This document shows, one piece after another, positions 15,416 through 16,636 of a DNA stretch of 16,636 bases (its first letter is position 1; each line of letters opens with the position of its first letter). The notes beneath the pieces are model-generated. The model did no database searches. It saw nothing but the letters and a program-made list of their open reading frames with translations, and was not told the DNA's origin. Source of the stretch: Hydrogenothermus sp964516095 (lineage in GTDB: Bacteria > Aquificota > Aquificia > Aquificales > Hydrogenothermaceae); assembly GCA_964516095.1 (NCBI GenBank), contig CAZEYS010000032.1, forward strand, positions 1 to 16,636. Direction: 5' to 3'. Position numbers and translations under genes: made by a program.

Positions 15416-15443
15416 ATTTTGTTTTTTATTATGTTCAAAATAC

Positions 15444-15451
15444 ATTATAAT
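15444..15451. promoter_or_regulatory. Divergent promoter region with overlapping -10 elements
   Basis: The 8-bp palindrome ATTATAAT contains TATAAT on both strands: 15446-15451 on + (towards the phosphatase) and 15449-15444 on - (towards gcvH). Predicted starts are near 15458 (+) and 15437 (-). Neither strand has a convincing -35 box, so this is a candidate only. It is the only room (about 56-92 bp) for both promoters. Confidence 0.35.
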
Positions 15452-15494
15452 ACATATATTAAGAATTTAAAGGTCTAAGTTTAATTTTTTAAAT

Positions 15495-16289
15495 ATGAAA
15501 ACAATTATTTTTACTGACTTAGATGCTACTCTTTTGGAACACGATACTTACTCTTTTGAGAAGGCGGCTCCTGCACTTCATAAAATTAGAGAAAAGGGAA
15601 TACCTCTTATAATAGTTACCAGTAAAACACGAAAAGAAGTTGAACAGTTAATAGACCAGCTAAATATAAATGAGCCTTTTATTGTAGAAAATGGAGCTGC
15701 TATTTTCTTTCCAAAAGGGTATAGAAATTTTAAATTCGAGAACGCCAAAGAAAAAGGCAAATATTCGGTGATAGAACTTGGAAAGCCTTATAAGGAGATA
15801 AGAAATTTTATAAAAAAATATAAAAAACAGTTTGGACTTTTGGGTTTTGGGGATTTATCTGTAGAAGAAATAGCAAAGTTAACTAACCTTTCTATAGAAA
15901 AAGCAAGACTTGCGAAAGAAAGAGAGTACACTGAGCCTTTTTTAATAAAAGATCCGTCACAAATTCCAGAATTAGAAAGTATTGCACTAAAGCAAGGTTT
16001 AAAAATAACACAAGGCGGGAGATTTTATCATTTAATTGGAAAAGACCAGGATAAAGGAAAAGCTGTAAAACTGTTAAAAGATATTTTTGAAAAAAATCTT
16101 AAAAATAAGGTTAAAACAATTGCCCTCGGAGACAGCAAAAATGATATTCCAATGTTAAAAGAAGTTGATATTCCGGTATTAATTCCTAAAAAAGACGGTT
16201 CATATGAGAATATAAGCTTACCAAATCTGATTAAATCAAAGAAACCTGCAAGTGAAGGATGGAATGAAGTAGTACTGCAGTTGATATAA
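15495..16289 (+). CDS. HAD phosphatase, mannosyl/glucosyl-3-phosphoglycerate phosphatase family
   Basis: This 264-aa haloacid dehalogenase-type phosphatase of the Cof-like MPGP family has motif I DLDATLLEHD (nucleophile Asp8, acid/base Asp10), motif II VTSKT (41-45), the family ENGAAIFFP (65-73), a cap domain (about 85-185), motif III DKGKAV (186-191), and motif IV GDSKNDIPML (212-221). MPGP and the related GpgP remove phosphate from mannosyl- or glucosyl-3-phosphoglycerate to give the compatible solutes mannosylglycerate or glucosylglycerate. Glucosylglycerate synthesis is known in Persephonella marina, which fits the suspected lineage. The matching synthase (mpgS/gpgS) is not in the window, so the sugar is undecided. 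No clear Shine-Dalgarno precedes the ATG. The gene stands alone, divergent from gcvH, and its stop is 5 bp from a degenerate CRISPR repeat. Confidence 0.87.
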   Translation: MKTIIFTDLDATLLEHDTYSFEKAAPALHKIREKGIPLIIVTSKTRKEVEQLIDQLNINEPFIVENGAAIFFPKGYRNFKFENAKEKGKYSVIELGKPYKEIRNFIKKYKKQFGLLGFGDLSVEEIAKLTNLSIEKARLAKEREYTEPFLIKDPSQIPELESIALKQGLKITQGGRFYHLIGKDQDKGKAVKLLKDIFEKNLKNKVKTIALGDSKNDIPMLKEVDIPVLIPKKDGSYENISLPNLIKSKKPASEGWNEVVLQLI

Positions 16290-16294
16290 ATTTT

Positions 16295-16323
16295 GATTAT
16301 ATCTCACAATGTTCAGACAAACC
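16295..16323. repeat. Isolated degenerate CRISPR repeat
   Basis: Aligned without gaps to the 29-bp consensus of the array downstream, this stretch matches at 23 of 29 positions, including the intact run GTTCAGACAAA. It begins 5 bp after the phosphatase stop codon and is separated from the next repeat by 119 bp, too long for one spacer (37-38 bp here). It is best read as a decayed outermost repeat left after spacer loss. Confidence 0.65.
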
Positions 16324-16375
16324 CCCCTCCCCACGGTTTTTAAGGTTCATCTGCATTCAATCTATTTCATAAAAA

Positions 16376-16399
16376 GTTAATTTCTATTAACCTTATTCT
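16376..16399 (-). terminator. Weak candidate hairpin beyond the array end
   Basis: GTTAAT (16376-16381), a 4-nt loop, ATTAAC (16386-16391) is a perfect 6-bp inverted repeat. On the - strand it is followed by TTTTT (16375-16371), as expected for a terminator of an array transcript read leftwards; on the + strand it is followed by T-rich CTTATTCTTA. The stem is AT-rich and weak for a thermophile, so it may be chance. Confidence 0.25.
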
Positions 16400-16442
16400 T
16401 ATTAAAATTATACATGAAAAATATCACATTATGCAAACAAAT

Positions 16443-16636
16443 GCAAACATCCCACTACGTTCAGACAAAACCTGTTAAAGTGAAAGTAGATATTGGCGAA
16501 GCATTAGACTTTATATCCCACCACGTTCAGACAAAACAGGAGAATTCCTATGTGGAAGTTGTTTAGCAGACTACTCTTTATATCCCACTACGTTCAGACA
16601 AAACCACCCATCGGCGTGGGTCGCTTGTTTTGACCC
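16443..16636 (-). CRISPR. CRISPR array, leader-distal end (three repeats, continues past window)
   Basis: Three 29-bp repeats lie at 16443-16471, 16509-16537 and 16576-16604. As written on + they start CTTTATATCCC and end TTCAGACAAAAC. The third fits this consensus fully, the second differs at one base (16522), and the first keeps the last 23 bases but has lost five of its first six to eight. Spacers are 37 bp (16472-16508) and 38 bp (16538-16575); a third begins at 16605 and is cut by the window end after 32 bp. On the - strand the repeat begins GTTTTGTCTG and ends ATATAAAG, the usual polarity, so transcription probably runs leftwards and the decayed left repeats are the oldest. The leader and cas genes are not visible. 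The subtype cannot be set from three repeats, although I-B or III would fit their length and ends. Confidence 0.9.

Noticed and set aside
16418..16446. A further degenerate CRISPR repeat just left of 16443
   Set aside because: Only a short stretch (about 9 of 12 bases) resembles the consensus and it would abut the next repeat without a spacer; probably chance plus the local ATGCAAACA duplication.

Overview
The window is AT-rich, densely packed DNA from a Gram-negative bacterium: it encodes TolC, LpxD, an OmpH/Skp-type chaperone and a tripartite RND pump. Lysine-rich proteins, several TTG starts with strong Shine-Dalgarno sites, operons mixing unrelated housekeeping genes, and an MPGP/GpgP-type phosphatase together suggest a thermophilic member of the Aquificales, with the Hydrogenothermaceae (Sulfurihydrogenibium/Persephonella-like) as my best guess. 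This assignment is inference; there is no rRNA gene to confirm it.

Region 1 (1-7504, + strand) is one tightly coupled seven-gene operon: a DUF302 protein cut by the window edge, a Met-rich YtkA-like lipoprotein, a BlaI/CopY-type repressor, a small M56 (BlaR1/MecR1-like) membrane metalloprotease, and a CusC-CusB-CusA-like efflux system. The RND pump keeps the three methionines that bind Cu(I)/Ag(I) in CusA, at the same spacing, so copper/silver export is the likely job. The BlaI-M56 pair would be its regulator. The M56 protein lacks a penicillin-sensor domain, and all three of its cysteines are predicted to face the periplasm. This is the most interesting biology in the window.

Region 2 (7505-11015, + strand) holds uvrA (nucleotide excision repair) and an unrecognised 215-aa protein with a possible DUF4350/GATase-like fold.

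Region 3 (11014-15438, - strand) is a seven-gene operon read leftwards: gcvH, a two-ACT-domain GcvR-like protein, def, ompH/skp, lpxD, thiS and a DapC-like aminotransferase, ending in an intrinsic terminator. It mixes one-carbon/lipoyl, translation, envelope, sulfur-carrier and amino-acid/peptidoglycan-precursor functions.

Region 4 (15439-16636) has a compact divergent promoter region, a HAD phosphatase of the mannosyl/glucosyl-3-phosphoglycerate phosphatase family, and the edge of a CRISPR array. The array has three 29-bp repeats, the outermost partly decayed, plus a degenerate repeat 5 bp after the phosphatase stop codon. Repeat polarity suggests that this is the old, leader-distal end, with the leader and any cas genes beyond the right edge.
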